Below, in pieces: positions 38,101 through 51,511 of a stretch of DNA of 64,000 nt. Under the pieces are notes generated by a model that was not told where the DNA came from, did no database searches, and saw only the letters and a program-made list of their open reading frames with translations. Made by a program: the position numbers and the translations under genes. Origin of the DNA: Vespula vulgaris (Eukaryota; Arthropoda; Insecta; Hymenoptera; Vespidae). Each line of letters starts with the position of its first letter. The stretch's first letter is position 1. The stretch spans positions 1-64,000 of the forward strand of contig NC_066605.1 of NCBI RefSeq assembly GCF_905475345.1, given 5' to 3'.

Positions 38101-38743
38101 AAGAAAACAAAAAAAAACGAGGCAAGTGGGTGAAGGTCGAGCAATCGTAGCCGAGCACGATCGACCTTTCGGATTTTTTCACGATTTTTTTTCCAAGATG
38201 TTACCAATCGATATTCTTGCAAGAAAGAAGAAGAAAAAAAGAAAGAGAAAAAAGAAAGAAAAAAGAAAAAAAAATTACAGCATGTATTCGAAAGAAGTTC
38301 ACCTTTATCTCTCTCGTTATAACAGTTGTAATAAATTTGTTTAATATCAACGTGCGTTTTTGTAGATGTTCAAGTTTGTAGCGTTTCGTAGAAATGCAAA
38401 GCCACGTGTAACGTCGCTATTACCGCGAATCAAAATATCCATTCGTTATCTCACATATGAGAAACGGGCAATTAGAGGAAGACGTGTAACGGATTATCGA
38501 TTCGAAACTTTGTCTTCGCTTTCACGCTTTTCAAATACGTACGTACGTACGTTCGACTTAAGACGAATGGTAATCGTTCGGCTCGTGAAAACGCTTCTGG
38601 CGCCGATCCAAGATAGAGAGATATAGGTATTCAACCGAATCGATTAAATTCGGAAATGAATTTTGATTTTACTCACGTTGACGGACGAAGATCGAGGAGA
38701 AGAGGACGAGAAGAAAAAGGTATCTCTCGAGACTGACCGCCAT
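35107..38743 (-). CDS. Secreted pancreatic-lipase/phospholipase A1 family enzyme, seven exons, 352 aa
   Basis: An alpha/beta-hydrolase that probably cleaves acyl esters of phospholipid or neutral lipid outside the cell. Exons on the minus strand: 38,743-38,677, 37,923-37,812, 37,234-37,086, 36,933-36,679, 36,144-35,953, 35,757-35,589 and 35,221-35,107; phases agree throughout. A signal peptide (MAVSLERYLFLLVLFSSIFV) opens the protein. The triad is complete: Ser172 in GYSVGAH, Asp197 in GLDPT and His265 in SCDHT. The lid between Cys252 and Cys263 holds only 10 residues, against roughly 23 in pancreatic lipase, so phospholipase A1-like activity is more likely than triglyceride lipase. Vespid venom PLA1 enzymes belong to the same family, but nothing here shows venom expression. 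The C-terminus ends in a basic, Ser/Gln-rich tail. The last acceptor (TTCGAAAAG/A) is weak but restores the family motif ARGIFYLSTN. Confidence 0.9.
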
Positions 38744-39250
38744 CTCCCGCGCTCCTTTGGTTCGTGATATAACATTCAGGCACGTAGGTGATTGAAAAAG
38801 AAAAACAACGTTGAATTTGTTTTACCAAAGAAAAAAGGTGCACAGTGTCAACGAAGTTGGCGGCTTCTTCGTTCGCAGAAGGAGAAAGGAATAAGGAAGA
38901 CGGAAGAGGGGAGAAACGTTCGAAATTAATGGAACGTTCTCTGCGAGACGAAACGCGCAATGAGCAAAGCGTAAGAAAGATGCGTGCCGGGCCTCCGAGT
39001 GGCCGAGAGCGCTGCTATGAGCGCAGCGCGGCTGCGCCTACGGACGAAAGAACTCGAATGTGCTCGCGTGCCGGCGAACACGTGGAGGACCCACTTTCCC
39101 CTACCATTCTTTTACCTTTTTTTCCCTCCTCAACGATTCTCGCCAGAGATCCACCACGTTGCTCCGGTTTTATGCAAATAGTCGTGGTTTTATCTCGACC
39201 AATTGGAAAATAATACTAATACTCCCATTTTATATTTTGAAGTATATTTG
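38744..39250 (-). promoter_or_regulatory. GC-rich region upstream of the lipase gene
   Basis: Immediately 5' of the lipase start, 38,980-39,080 is clearly GC-richer than its surroundings and holds a perfect 7-bp hairpin (39,009-39,015 with 39,023-39,029, 7-nt loop). It is probably promoter or 5' UTR; no TATA box or start site could be assigned. Confidence 0.3.
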
Positions 39251-40105
39251 AAGTATTAAACAAGAATTAGAGATTAAGCAGAACGATCGAAAGGGATTTT
39301 TGCTTTTAGACTTGTCCACGATAAATTCATTTTTTCTTTTGCCTTCTTTCACTTTGCGATAGAATGACAGCTACGTATGTGGCACGTGTGTATAATGGCC
39401 CGAGGAAAATGTATTTCTAGTCAGTCTTCTTTCTCCGATTGAAAGCTCTCTCATTTTTCTTTGGGTCGTTACTTAATACGTAAATAATGGAATATACGGC
39501 CGCATTGACGTCGTCATATCTTTCCTCACACTATCGAATAAAATATTACATAACTGTGATATATCATTGATCTTATTATCCGAATAATTGTGAAAAATTA
39601 AAATATATCTTTTGTGACTCATATTGTTCGTTATCCCAATGAAAAGTTTCTAGCGCTGATCGTTTTGTGACAAGTGCAACAAATACGTGTCAAGGAATGT
39701 TTCTTCCACGTTTCGAATGGCAGCTGAAAAGGAAAGAGGAACAGGAAGAGGAAGCTACGTCGAAAACGAGCGATCTCCTTAAACGTCACACGAGAAATTC
39801 AAACGCGAAAATGATCTTTACTATTATCGAGCTCGGTAATTGCTCGAACGTTCCGACGATCTTTTCTTTTTTCTTTCTAATTAAAACGTTGGATCGTTAA
39901 ACCGTATGTACGTAAGTACGTACATACATACGAAGGGCTAATTATGCTCCCTCGTGTGCGTAAAACCGCGTATCACGTACTTGTGTATTGTAAGTACATC
40001 CGTCGACGATTTTGCATGACGTGCTGTTGCAACGATTTTCCAAAATGAACAAAAATTAAAGGTATTAGCTCGTAGAAAGTGAGAGTCGATTATCGATCGG
40101 TTATT

Positions 40106-40136
<31 letters not shown>

Positions 40137-42035
40137 GAAAATTAATAAATTGTATCAACGATCATAATACCATTTAACAAGCTCAAGGCTTAATGAGTCT
40201 TGAAAAGATCGGCTTGCACTTTATTGTCAATAGCCGTCAATAGCAGTGTTTCACGGTTTAATTACACAATACACTCACATTACAATATACATACATATCT
40301 TACATAATTGTCGAGATAGTAATTATCAACAAACCAGATGATACCGGCGTGTAACAAGAATTTGATCGCTTCTAAATTTTGCAGCTATGGTTACAGAATT
40401 CGACTTTTTAACGTTTTTATGCATTTTCTTTTGTCTTTTTGGCATTTTCTTTTCTTTTGGAGATATAACAGGTATATCGATCGAACGTACGTTACTTCCT
40501 CGACTTTTATATTTTTTCCTTTGTATACGTCACTTGAATTACACACACACACACTTGAAAAGTTTATACATATACGAGAAAAAGAGAGAGGGAGAGAGAA
40601 AGAGAAAGAGAGAGAGAGAGAGAGAGAGGGAGTGAGAGAAAGGGTGGGAGGGGGAGAGAGAGGGATGAAGGGAAAAAGTAAAAACATCGAAGAAATAATA
40701 AATTTCAATTGCGGGATATAATCGATCTTTTTTCCATTGAGAAGGAAGAATAATAACAAGTTTCTATCTAATTGCAAATCGAACACTACTGTATCTACGG
40801 ATTTTCTTCTACGGCATACAAGAATAACCATCTTTCAACATTAGGAATGGAAAAACGCGTAAAATGTGAGATCGGAGATGTTTTCGCCACAGCACGTAAG
40901 AGCAAAAGATTTATTTTGACCCACACCGCGTCTTTCTACTTTATAAACGCGAAACGTATTAATAGAGAATAATTTATGCATATTTATTGTTCGCGAAAGA
41001 GTAAACCATCTCTCGGATGACGTGCATATATCCTTGGAATATTAGGATGAATCCTACGATCGATCTACATATAGATACGCAATCAAATATTCTCTTCAGA
41101 TTTAATTTATCAATTTAAGTAAATAATTAGTATACGCCGCATCAGGAAGTTTTCTTCGCGTGTTAAATTTAATAAAAATTTTTTATCAATTTGACGATGA
41201 ATTCTCAATCAAAAATGAAAATTCCTTATTCCGTTATTATTACCGAGTTCGCCTCATCGTTGTAATTTTATCCAAACATCTGATAGAAGCTACAAACTGA
41301 CAAGCTGATATATTGTCATCGAGCGGGTTGGAACGTTCGTACCGAACGATTCGCACAGGAAACGGTCTAGCTACTATTCCTCGGTGCAGGAAGCAGACGA
41401 AATGACAAAACGGTTCGCGTGACGCAAAACGCTCTCTCTCTTTTCTGACGAGGCTCGTCGCTTGTAACGCGGAGGCTTATAATTTTAAACTTTCACGAAA
41501 AAACAGAAATACAAATACGATATAACAATAAGAGATTGTGAATGTCTATCTTTATCTATGCGTGTCGTATGCGTGTGCGTGTGCGTGTGCGTGTGTGTGT
41601 GCGTGCGTGTATGTATGCTTTCATTTATTTATATATTTCTTTTTTCGAGATTTAATATACATATAACTAACGGCGAGCCATCGAAAGCTTAAAATTGTAA
41701 TAATTTCATCACGCCTATCTCGTCAGTGCAATCGTCGATACAGTCGATTGGTGTGAAATTTCAATTAACGCCAAACGACTTTAAGAAAACTTTTCGTTCA
41801 AACAAAACGATCGGAAGAGAACGAGAAAAAGAGTGGTGTATGGCCAGCAAGACTCGACGATGCTTTTCAAAAACCATCGATTGAATTGAAAACATGTAAT
41901 CTACCAAAAAAGAAAATATCTACCGATTGCGATAAGACGATCGCATGACGAAAGAGAATTGATTCTTTTTTATTTATCACCTTATTGTCATTATAACGTA
42001 TTACTTTATCTGTTAACTTTGTCCGTTATTGTCTA
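39251..42035. other. Intergenic AT-rich DNA with microsatellites
   Basis: Contains poly-A at about 40,108-40,128, a GA/GGGA tract at 40,580-40,665 and a (TGCG/TG)n tract at 41,565-41,615. No gene is supported; open frames lie in low-complexity text. Confidence 0.45.
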
Positions 42036-42037
42036 TT

Positions 42038-42195
42038 ATGATAATAATGATAACAACAATAACAACAACAATAATAATAATATTGATAATAATAACAACA
42101 ATAACAACAACAATAATAATAATAATAAAACGAATAATAATAATAATAATAACGATAACAATAATAATAATAGTAATAATAATAAAAATAATATT
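42038..42195. repeat. (AAT/AAC)n trinucleotide tract
   Basis: About 155 bases of mixed AAT and AAC triplets with few interruptions. The polyasparagine and polyisoleucine frames it creates are not genes. Its complement-like partner lies at 42,356-42,488. Confidence 0.9.
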
Positions 42196-42355
42196 AATCC
42201 ATTATGAATTCTCGAACGATCATGCATACCTAACTACATCCTTACATATGTATATATCACATACGAAAGAAAAATTCAACTATAAATAGATAAACGCTTA
42301 TGATTGCTTGTCTGACAATGCCATACGATGTCATTGTTATATATTAATTTTTGTT

Positions 42356-42389
42356 TATTATTAATTTTATTATTATTATTATTATTATT

Positions 42390-42421
<32 letters not shown>

Positions 42422-42488
42422 ATTATTATTATTACTACTACTATTATTATTATTATTATTATTTTCATTATCATTATCATTATTACTT
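42356..42488. repeat. (ATT/GTT)n trinucleotide tract
   Basis: About 130 bases of ATT and GTT triplets, inverted relative to the tract 160 bp upstream, so the two could pair as the arms of a long imperfect hairpin. Confidence 0.9.
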
Positions 42489-43666
42489 TTATTAGTATCG
42501 TTAATATTATTGGTTTCTTGGGGAGAAGTGTCTTGGCAAACTTTACCATTTTTCTGTTCAATATCTTTTATCTTTTCGATCGATGACCTTTCCCCATTTT
42601 TCTTTTTTATCATTTTCGCTAATGATTTCAAAGTAACATATAGCATTACATGTGTATACAAGTATTATGTCATGTATATGTAGGTACTTAGGTATATGTA
42701 AAGCTAACTATTATAAAGCGTTCTCTACCGAGTGTACCGATTAAAATAGAACACAAAAATGAAGATTAATGAGTTAACATCGATGTATACGTATATTATC
42801 CATACCTATCTTTATAGTGAAACATAATGGAACATATTGTGTAGCGTATTGTCTCTGAAAATATTGTCCTCTCGAATACACATTTATCTAATATATTCTA
42901 AATGCTTTTCTATTCGTCGAGCGAACGACATAATATATTCGCAAGGCGATCGTTCGCAGCACATCTGCGTCGGTACACTCTATATTGTTTATACATACAT
43001 ATGTATATTGTCTCGTTAAATTATTATCATTTTTCGAGCTATATTTGTATTACGTATGTACGTATATGTATACATATGTGTATATATGTATATATATGTA
43101 TATATATGTATATATATATATAAATGTATCAGTATTATTGTTCGAACAGCATTAGAACTTATCCTAGATATTTCGTGTAATAATTCTTACAATCAACGTC
43201 ACGTTACAGTACAATCTCATTATATCTTCGTTTCCAATTTCCCATATTCCATCAACGATGAAACCGCGTGTTATCTTTAGGCCGGTCACTACTCCAATGT
43301 ATAATGGTGAATATTACATATAGTACACTCTTAACGAAATAATATTAATTTTATTTTTTCTTTCCACATTAGGACGAGCCACGATTACGATTTATTTACA
43401 ATTATAAAATAACCTTGTTGACATCGAGTATTTGCGAATAAAATCGTAAATTGGTACGTATGAAAATGGTTCGCATTGATAGTTAGTATTCGATATAAGA
43501 CGACTTCTTTCAACTCGAATTTTACTCGAAAAATACAAATGCAGCATTTTATTGTGGAATATTATTGAACATTATTGAATATTATTGTCAGAGAGAAGAC
43601 GACGTAATCGTGGCTCCAATTATTATCAGCACAGTCTCTATTGTCGAAAAGGTTTTTAGATCGAAG

Positions 43667-43707
<41 letters not shown>

Positions 43708-46453
43708 TATATACCTGTATAGGTGTATATACTTAACGCGCGAACGATATACACATGTATAATAATTTGTTCTAATAATCAAAAGGCGCGAAATAGGCGA
43801 GTTAAACGTGTAACGTTGAATATAAATATTTCATTAAAATCGATTTAACGACTCGATATAATAGATTGATAATGACGCAAGAAACGAACGACTTTTAATA
43901 ATAACGATTCGAGTAGTCATAACCGCCTTCGCACTTTTTTCTTCTCGTAGAAAGAGAATAAATTGCCCAAAGGACCCATAACGAGCGCTAATCTCTCGAT
44001 TGTGGCCCTTACTACTCTCTCGATGCCGGTATTGTCATAAGTAGAAATAACGAATATCGCACAACAAATCCTAATCTACTCTCCAAGTGTTGCTCCGTTC
44101 GTCAACACGTATAAACGATTACAAGTGAATTCGTCATTATTGTCGACACATTGCGAATCTTATAAGAAAATCAATTAATACACCAACAATTTCTCAATCG
44201 TAATTCTAAATTTCTGTTTTTTTTTTATATTTTGTTTTTTTTTGTGTTTTTTTTTTCCGTTTCTTTTTTATTTTTTTTTTGTGCTTTTTTTTTTTGAGAG
44301 ACAGAGATTCTCCTCGATATAAATGTCTACCCACGTGTACCTTGTTTTATTTGTAATCTTTAATTAAACGCACGCTCAAATCAAACCTTTCAAAATCATC
44401 CTAATCTACGATGGATATAGACGTAACATTTGCAAGTAGATACGCGCTGAAAAAGAGTCATAATCAAAGTGTAGAAATCAGACGACATTTATCTTATTAA
44501 ATGCTTACACATAGCTATATAACCGGGTATGCAACGTTTCTCGTAAAGCTCTTGTCAACTTTAATTAACGTTCCTAACACGATTATTATCTTTGCTCGCC
44601 CATACGTATTGCCCCCGATTTAATATAATTATTATAGTCGTTACTCACGATAATTATTACGCAACGATGCGTATTCTTCTATAAACTCGTTCGCGTACAT
44701 TTCCTCTCTCGTTTCTTTAAATACGAATTACGAACAGTAATAATAATAACAATAATTATAACAATGGGTGTATATACCTATTATGTGTTTGTGTATTTGT
44801 GTATATGCGTACGTAACACGAATTTTTCATTTCATTAGATTTACACGTATATCAATATCTATATATGTATCTGTCATCTTAAAAAGGTCTCGCATAAATT
44901 GACTAATTCTTTGGATGTTCGGGCAACGAAAAAGATGCTGCTCGATAATTGGTTTCGCACACCTCCCTTTTTTTCTTAATACAGACACACATCTGAATCA
45001 ATACGATTCACTCCGCGAAACTATGCAAATAGGTGAGATCCATTCATTTTCCCACATAATCTCATAATTTCTCTCAACTTGTGGTCAAAAACGATCATGA
45101 CATGCCTACGTATACGTGCATACGTTGTATACGTAAGTACACTGCAGTAAATTCAGAACGTGACATAAATGACATCATTTTAAGGGAGGAAAAAAGAGAG
45201 AAAGTATCGTCGGTACCGATAGAATGACTACGTCAATTTTGTTAAGTGAAGATTGAAAGTAGGATCTTTTTTATCTGAGGAATTAACGCGATAAACTTAC
45301 GTCAGAGATTCAATACAGGTACTTAGTAAACACCCTGCATATATACACGTATTATAGTTACGATCTCGTGTATATGTGTATAAGTAGAAGAGGAGCATTT
45401 ATATATCCATATACCTATAATATCAATAGATAATAGAAATACATCTAAACCATGTATAATGTAATATATTTTTTCTTAATTTCACGATTAAAACTTTCAA
45501 TTTACTTTCATCGATTTCATTTTGTTTTCTTTCTTTGCATCTTCTTCGTCTTTTTTTCTCTGTTTTAATTAATAATACTTTCATCGTGTTTCATTTTACG
45601 ACGCTAATACTTTCAATAATATTATCACTTCCTTGTGAATACTTTCATTCGATTTTCGCAAATCACGCGTTGAGCTTTCTCGCGTGTTTTTCGATTCGGG
45701 AAAATTCTCCTAATATCCGTATCGACGAAATAAATCTTTCTCTAGTTTATTGCTATATTTCTACGGTCACGAGACGACTTTGATTCGTCGGCTTTTAGAG
45801 AAATTGATGGATAGATAGATAGATAGAAAGAGAGAGAGAGAGAGGGAGGGGGAGAGACAGAGAACTGAATAAACTAGATAAATAACGTGGCCAAAGATAT
45901 CAGCCGCATTCGTAGGAAATTCCGACTTTCTTCCTTTCGTTTTTTCTTGAAGATTTGCCGAATTAAATGCCTCTGGGCATTTTTTTCGCGTAATCACTAG
46001 CGCATACCTATGGGTACGTTCTCTATTCGATTATTGTCGTAAAACGATTCTTATTGTCGGCAAAAAGATTCTTATTGTCTTCGCTTTGATTTCAAAGCGT
46101 TTGCCTATACATAGGTAGACGAGTACTCATACCCGTCCTCTAGATTTTCGATAACTAACGAAGAGAGATCGTTTCTCCTTTTCTCAATATTCTTTACCAT
46201 TAACGGCTTCTTATCTCGCGATGGTTCGAGATTAAACTCTTCCAAGTAAAATCTTTCCAAGCTAACAAAAGTTTCTGATATTGTCACGGTTATTTTCATT
46301 AATTATCTCTTGTTGCGTCCGCAATAGCGAACGACTTTCTGGAAAAAGTTTCCTTCTTAGATCGGAGAATTCGAATTGATTCGCACGCACCGAATCTCCA
46401 CTTTTCCATCGTTGATAGAGCATCGTTCTCTCGATCGTTTAGGCATCGCGATG
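42489..46453. other. Intergenic AT-rich DNA with TA and T tracts
   Basis: Holds (TATATG)n at about 43,075-43,120, (AT)n at about 43,669-43,702, interrupted poly-T at 44,216-44,296 and (GATA)n then GA at about 45,810-45,857. I see no gene, RNA gene or mobile element. The part nearest 46,600 is VGLUT 3' UTR. Confidence 0.45.
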
Positions 46454-46459
46454 TTTATT
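46454..46459 (-). terminator. Candidate poly-A signal of VGLUT
   Basis: AATAAA on the minus strand, about 184 bases after the VGLUT stop codon. Confidence 0.4.
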
Positions 46460-46642
46460 GAAAACGAATACGCGTCTGTGCCGACGGCTGAACGCAAGTT
46501 GAAGAAATTCAAGTGGGGATTAACAAACGAATAAAGTAAACTTTCGAAAGTGGAAGGAATACTTTCCTCGCTCAACTCCGTCCTCCCATTTCTTTTTCTC
46601 TACTCGTAGTCAGCTTCGAGAATCAGCGCGAAGAAATCAACT

Positions 46643-47790
46643 TCAATTCCATTGATTCTGCGTAAGGTCGTGCGTATAATCGTCTCTGGCCGGTGGCTGA
46701 ACCAAAATCGCGTTTAGATCCGTCGCGAACGGATTCGTCGAGTGGAAAGGATTGTTACTGTTTGTCTCCGTCGATCCGTAATTTATAACGGGTGTCTTCT
46801 CTTGTGGTTGACCGTACGTATGATCGGCGGTCGTCGTCGGTTGAGCATAATTGTTCCAATCATCGGCGGTGGTGCCATCGCCGAGGGACGGCTGTTTCTG
46901 AAATATACATGATATCGTAAAGAGAGCATTCGGAAACATTTACGATACGTAAACGTCAATGGCGTTAAAACTCACAATAAATTCTGACTGCATCGTCGCC
47001 GGGGGCGGAGGTACAGGTGGTTTCGTCTGACTAAATTCGTCCATGGGATTCCAGTTCTTCTGTTCCTCGACCGTGGAATCGGCCCAGGGTTGCAACTCTC
47101 CGGAACAAAATATTCCATAAAATACGACACCGAAAAAATGAACGCAAGCGGCAATGATGAATACGTTTCTCCACTCTTCGGAGGCCTAAAAGGTTGTTTC
47201 TAAATTAGATTCTAGATCTCTTTCTTTTCGTCTCCGCCCGTGTAAATGTTGCATTTTGTGAAATTGCCTCGATAAGGAACTTCTTCAGATTCGATCGATC
47301 GAGCGAGCTTACTCACCTTATTTTTCGTGATGTAGTCGACAAAAAACGGTACCAGAAGGCCGGCTACCGTACCTATACCGTTTGACATGCCCATCAGGAT
47401 GCTCGCGTATTTCGGTGCGATGTCCAAATGATTAACGTTGAAGCCGGAAATGGCGAAGCCACTGCAGGCGACACCAAAAATGAGAGCAAAATTCGCCGTC
47501 GTAGCGTCCCTGTGCATGGTCGCGTTCGCGACTAACAAGAAGGAGATTGCCTCCATGCCGAAGCCACCGCAATTAAAGAGCTTTCTAACGTTCGTCGTCG
47601 ACATGATGCCGCGTCTACGAAGATAATCAGCCAACAAACCTCCGCACGGGACGATGATCGTCATCATCAAGTGGGGGAGCGAACCGACCATGCCAGTCTG
47701 ATGAAAAAAGAAACAAATATCTTCGATCAGCCGAACGGATATCTTTGTTTTCGAGTAACGAAAAAAAAAAGTTGAACAAATTCAAATGCT

Positions 47791-47827
<37 letters not shown>

Positions 47828-49481
47828 AAAGATGAAACAAGCTTTACACAATTCGGCTTGTTCCAATTACAACATACGTTTACTCTTTTTTAGGTACTAA
47901 TTGAAGGAATAAATGGACATCGTGCTACGTATAACTACATATAACTTCGAAAATAGAGAAAAGCGTTAATAATAACTCGTAGGTACTTCGACGAGAGGAA
48001 TATCGAAGGCCTCGTGCAGGAAGCGAGCTTGGAAAAGAACCAAGAGGTAAAAGTTCCAGGATCTGCAAAAGTTGGCGACGATGATCGCGTAGACAGGCAT
48101 CGACGTTAAAAATTTCTTCCATGGTGTTGTGGCGAACGTAGGTATCGGTGCTGGAACTTGTCCTTGACCCAACGAATCCTCGATATATCGTAGCTCCTTC
48201 GCGGAAATCGAAGGATGCTTCGATGGTTTCTCAAAAGCCAGCCAAAGCCACAAACAGAACCAAATTAAACCGGCGATACCTAAAATGTGAAAATTATTAA
48301 AATATTTCGCGTATGCTACGTCGATAGGATTCTTCGTCAACGTTCGAACTTTATTATCGAAAAATTTACCGTAAAAGTAAAAGGACGCCGTCCAACCGAA
48401 TCCGTCGCTCAAGAGACCGGAAAGCGGCATTCCTATCACCATCGCGGCATAGGATCCGCAAAATGCCAAGGTAGCTAATCGTGATCTTTCCAGCGGGGGC
48501 GCCCAAAATTTCCAGATCCCGTGACAGGCTGGATATGTAACGCCCTGAAGAAAATGAAAAAAAACTTGATGCGTCCGTCAAGTATCTAAATACGTCCGTA
48601 TATGTAGGACATGAACTCGGAAGGATATCGTACCTCGACAAAACCTTTCAAGACTTGAACGAACATCTCGACTACCGGATGGACCGTGAGAGCAATAGGC
48701 ACGAGAAGATTCAGGAACGAAGACATCGCTATAGCCATACCAAATATTTTATTTGCGGGATAACGGGAGGCCAGAAATCCACCCGGGATTTGAGTTATAA
48801 GATAACCCCAAAAGAAGGACGAATCCATGGCACTTTCCGTAGCGACCGTCCAGTTGAACTTCATCGGCTCGCCTTTCTCGGTCGAGTTCATCATCGCAAG
48901 TTTTGCCATTCCCATGTTACACCTCATACCAAACGAGATAACGAATCCTACAATCCGATCGTTTCCCTCTGTGATCTCTGCCGGCGATACTTTTCGACGG
49001 AGAAAACACTATTTCTCCCATTCGGAGTGAGAGGTACTAGAAGAGGTAAGAGAAAACTCACCTCCACAAGCCATTACGGCGATGGTATATCTCTTGGACA
49101 AACAGGGACATTCCGGTTTGCAATAAGTATCGATATGTCGTAACGGTGGTCTTTCTGGTTCCGGAAGCGAATCGTAAGACGCTTGTCTACTGTATCCACG
49201 CTCGTCCTCGAATCCTCTGTTGTCTTTGCTTGCCTCTGGAGGCATTTCAAACTCCTCGTAGCCGGCATTACTCCTTCTGAATCTGTATTCGTTATGTTAG
49301 AAAGAAACGTTAACGACGACGTCGAACGCAACGGCGTTTCATACAAAATCCACAAACAGAAAATGATTAAATTTTTCGATAAACGTTAGAAGATGCTGAT
49401 GCATTACCCGGAAAGTTTCTCCGATGCTTTAGACTTCAAGGTATTGAAGGCCACAAGACTCGCCGCCGCGAATTCAGACAT
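46643..49481 (-). CDS. VGlut: Vesicular glutamate transporter (SLC17, MFS), eight exons, 640 aa
   Basis: Loads glutamate into synaptic vesicles using the membrane potential made by the V-ATPase. Minus-strand exons: 49,481-49,408, 49,282-49,062, 48,947-48,634, 48,544-48,370, 48,279-47,987, 47,697-47,317, 47,185-46,976 and 46,897-46,643; all phases agree. A cytosolic N-terminus of about 95 residues precedes a 12-span MFS core. Family signatures include FVISFGMRCNMGM at the end of TM1 (Arg107 in the position of the substrate-site Arg), GVTYPACHG, the APPLERSRLA loop, SFYFYG and MVGSLPHLMMTIIVP. Proline-rich PPVPPPPA and an Asn/Thr/Gln-rich C-terminal tail are cytosolic and may bind endocytic adaptors. 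Length fits insect VGLUT of about 630 aa. The longest intron here carries (ACG)12 at 47,791-47,826. Another SLC17 member is unlikely given the loop signatures. Confidence 0.95.
47791..47826. repeat. (ACG)12 microsatellite in a VGLUT intron
   Basis: Twelve perfect ACG triplets between VGLUT exons 5 and 6, clear of both splice sites. Confidence 0.95.
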
Positions 49482-50032
49482 TTTCCAATTATTGGGCTTG
49501 CTTCGGGACTTTTTGTCGTTGCGTTGTTATTCGGCAGTCCCTTGAGTAGGCCAAGTCACATGATTTTTCATTTACGATACGAAATCCCCTGAAAGGATTA
49601 GCAACAACTCGTTACGCATGGACTAAAAATTCTCTTCTTTTTCTCATCGTCCAAGATTTTTTAATCTACTTTGCCTAGGTACGTGCATCTATCGAATAGA
49701 GAGGAATAAGAAGAACTGGAACAGGAAGAACTAGATGGTCGACAGTTTTATAATTACTTGGGGAAAACAGATCGGGACGAGGACTTTGGAGGATTATATC
49801 CTGTTTAATACCTTCTTTTACTCTATCGAGCTACGTGCTTACATACGTATATACATAGGTACATTTATATATATACATATATACATATATATACATACAT
49901 ATCTTCCTATAGATAGATATATAAGGGTGGAAAAGTACGGGAGTGTAGGGGTGTTTATTTGGAGTGGCAGTCTCTCCATCCCTAATCCCTGAACTCTCCG
50001 GGGAATCTCTATCTCGAAGGGAGCAGGATCGT

Positions 50033-50066
<34 letters not shown>

Positions 50067-51300
50067 AACTCAGCCTTGTCTTACGCTCGTATTTTTCACT
50101 TCAACTCTCAAAGTTTCGTCCGCCCTATTTTCATTCTATCGCCATGCTTTGAACAATTTCTACTTTCGTCTTATTCGTAGAATATCAATTTGGAGATATT
50201 ATACGATTCCTCCAAAGCGTACGTACATAACGTGCGAGAGAAATAAAGTATCGATTTCCACGTGAGAAATTACGTAATGGCTTCCTCGCGCGCGTATCAA
50301 ATCGATGTATACGTTTTGTAAATCGAGACTACGTCGTTCTGCTTTTGATAAGAGCTGCAAAAAGAAGAATTTGGAAGAGAGAGGAAAAGTCGCGTGACGC
50401 GATGATCGAGGAACGATCTTTGAAATGGAAGTGTAAAGATTAGAAGGGTGCGCCAAGATGAGGAGATAAAGAAAGTTATAAAGGACATCGAACGCGAAGA
50501 AATGACAGTCGGATATTAAAACGGCACGTGACGAACAAAAGGCACAAAATGCACAGCACGTGTTAACGAATTAGGGTGGAACGACGTCGATGGGAAACGC
50601 TGACTCAACTCTTAAATGGACACTGAGCATCCTCCATGTCGATAACTACTCCCCAAAATCTTTTCTTCTCGCTTAGATCGGTTTTATCGATCTCTCTCGA
50701 AAGGACGAACGAACGAACATAGTCTTTTTTACTTTCATCTTTCCCAGTTAATTAACATAGTTATCATCTTGTTCTTCTTTCAACGAATTTTCGCAACCCC
50801 GATATATAGAATTTTTAACTCCAGAGAGAGAGAGAGAGAAAGTACTATCGAAATACAAAATTCTTCGAAATCTTTAGAAACCTCCACTAATGATTATTCT
50901 TGACTGAAGAAAAAAGAGAAAAACGAATAAACGTACCGATCGATAGTCTTTCCAGGGGACGACTTTGTCTGATCCTAAAAACTTTCGGAAAATTCACTGA
51001 AGAAAATCACGTCACCAGAAACGTATCACCACTCATATGTAACTTGCAATGCACAAAGACGTAATTCAAGAAGAAGCAAGATTCCTGATCCCTGACGGAC
51101 GAAACGTGTTCGACTCCACAAGATAATGGAAAATAAAAAGCAAGCATATCGTGAAAAGTTAAAATGAAGATTGGAAAGGGGCGTAAAAATTTAATTCGAG
51201 AGAAAAATAAAAGAGAAAGACTCACCAATAATGCAATCCGGATATGATTACGAGCAGGACGATGCGGGGTACGCGACGGAGAACGTCGTCTGACGCTTAG
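49482..51300 (-). other. VGLUT upstream region
   Basis: Contains a TATAC/ATACAT tract at about 49,850-49,922, GA tracts at 50,034-50,063 and 50,823-50,840, and otherwise mixed sequence. VGLUT 5' UTR exons may lie here, but no start site could be fixed. No other gene is supported. Confidence 0.35.
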
Positions 51301-51305
51301 GTCGC

Positions 51306-51372
<67 letters not shown>

Positions 51373-51396
51373 GTCGTCGTCGTCGCCGTCGTCGTA

Positions 51397-51468
<72 letters not shown>

Positions 51469-51511
51469 GTGGTCGTGGTCGTCGTGGTCGTCGTAGTCGT
51501 CCTCGGCGTCC
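51301..51511. repeat. (GTC)n trinucleotide array, about 70 units
   Basis: About 210 bases of GTC triplets with rare CCG, GTT, GTA and GTG interruptions. The poly-Arg and poly-Thr open frames on the minus strand (51,248-51,802 and 51,297-51,608) come from the array. It may lie in the VGLUT promoter or 5' UTR. Confidence 0.95.

Noticed and set aside
38990..39045. tRNA-like text GAGTGGCCGAGAGCGC
   Set aside because: It resembles a Ser/Leu tRNA A box, but there is no B box (GGTTCGANNCC) downstream and no cloverleaf.
42029..42289. Poly-Asn, poly-Ile and poly-Leu frames
   Set aside because: Products of the AAT/AAC trinucleotide tract.
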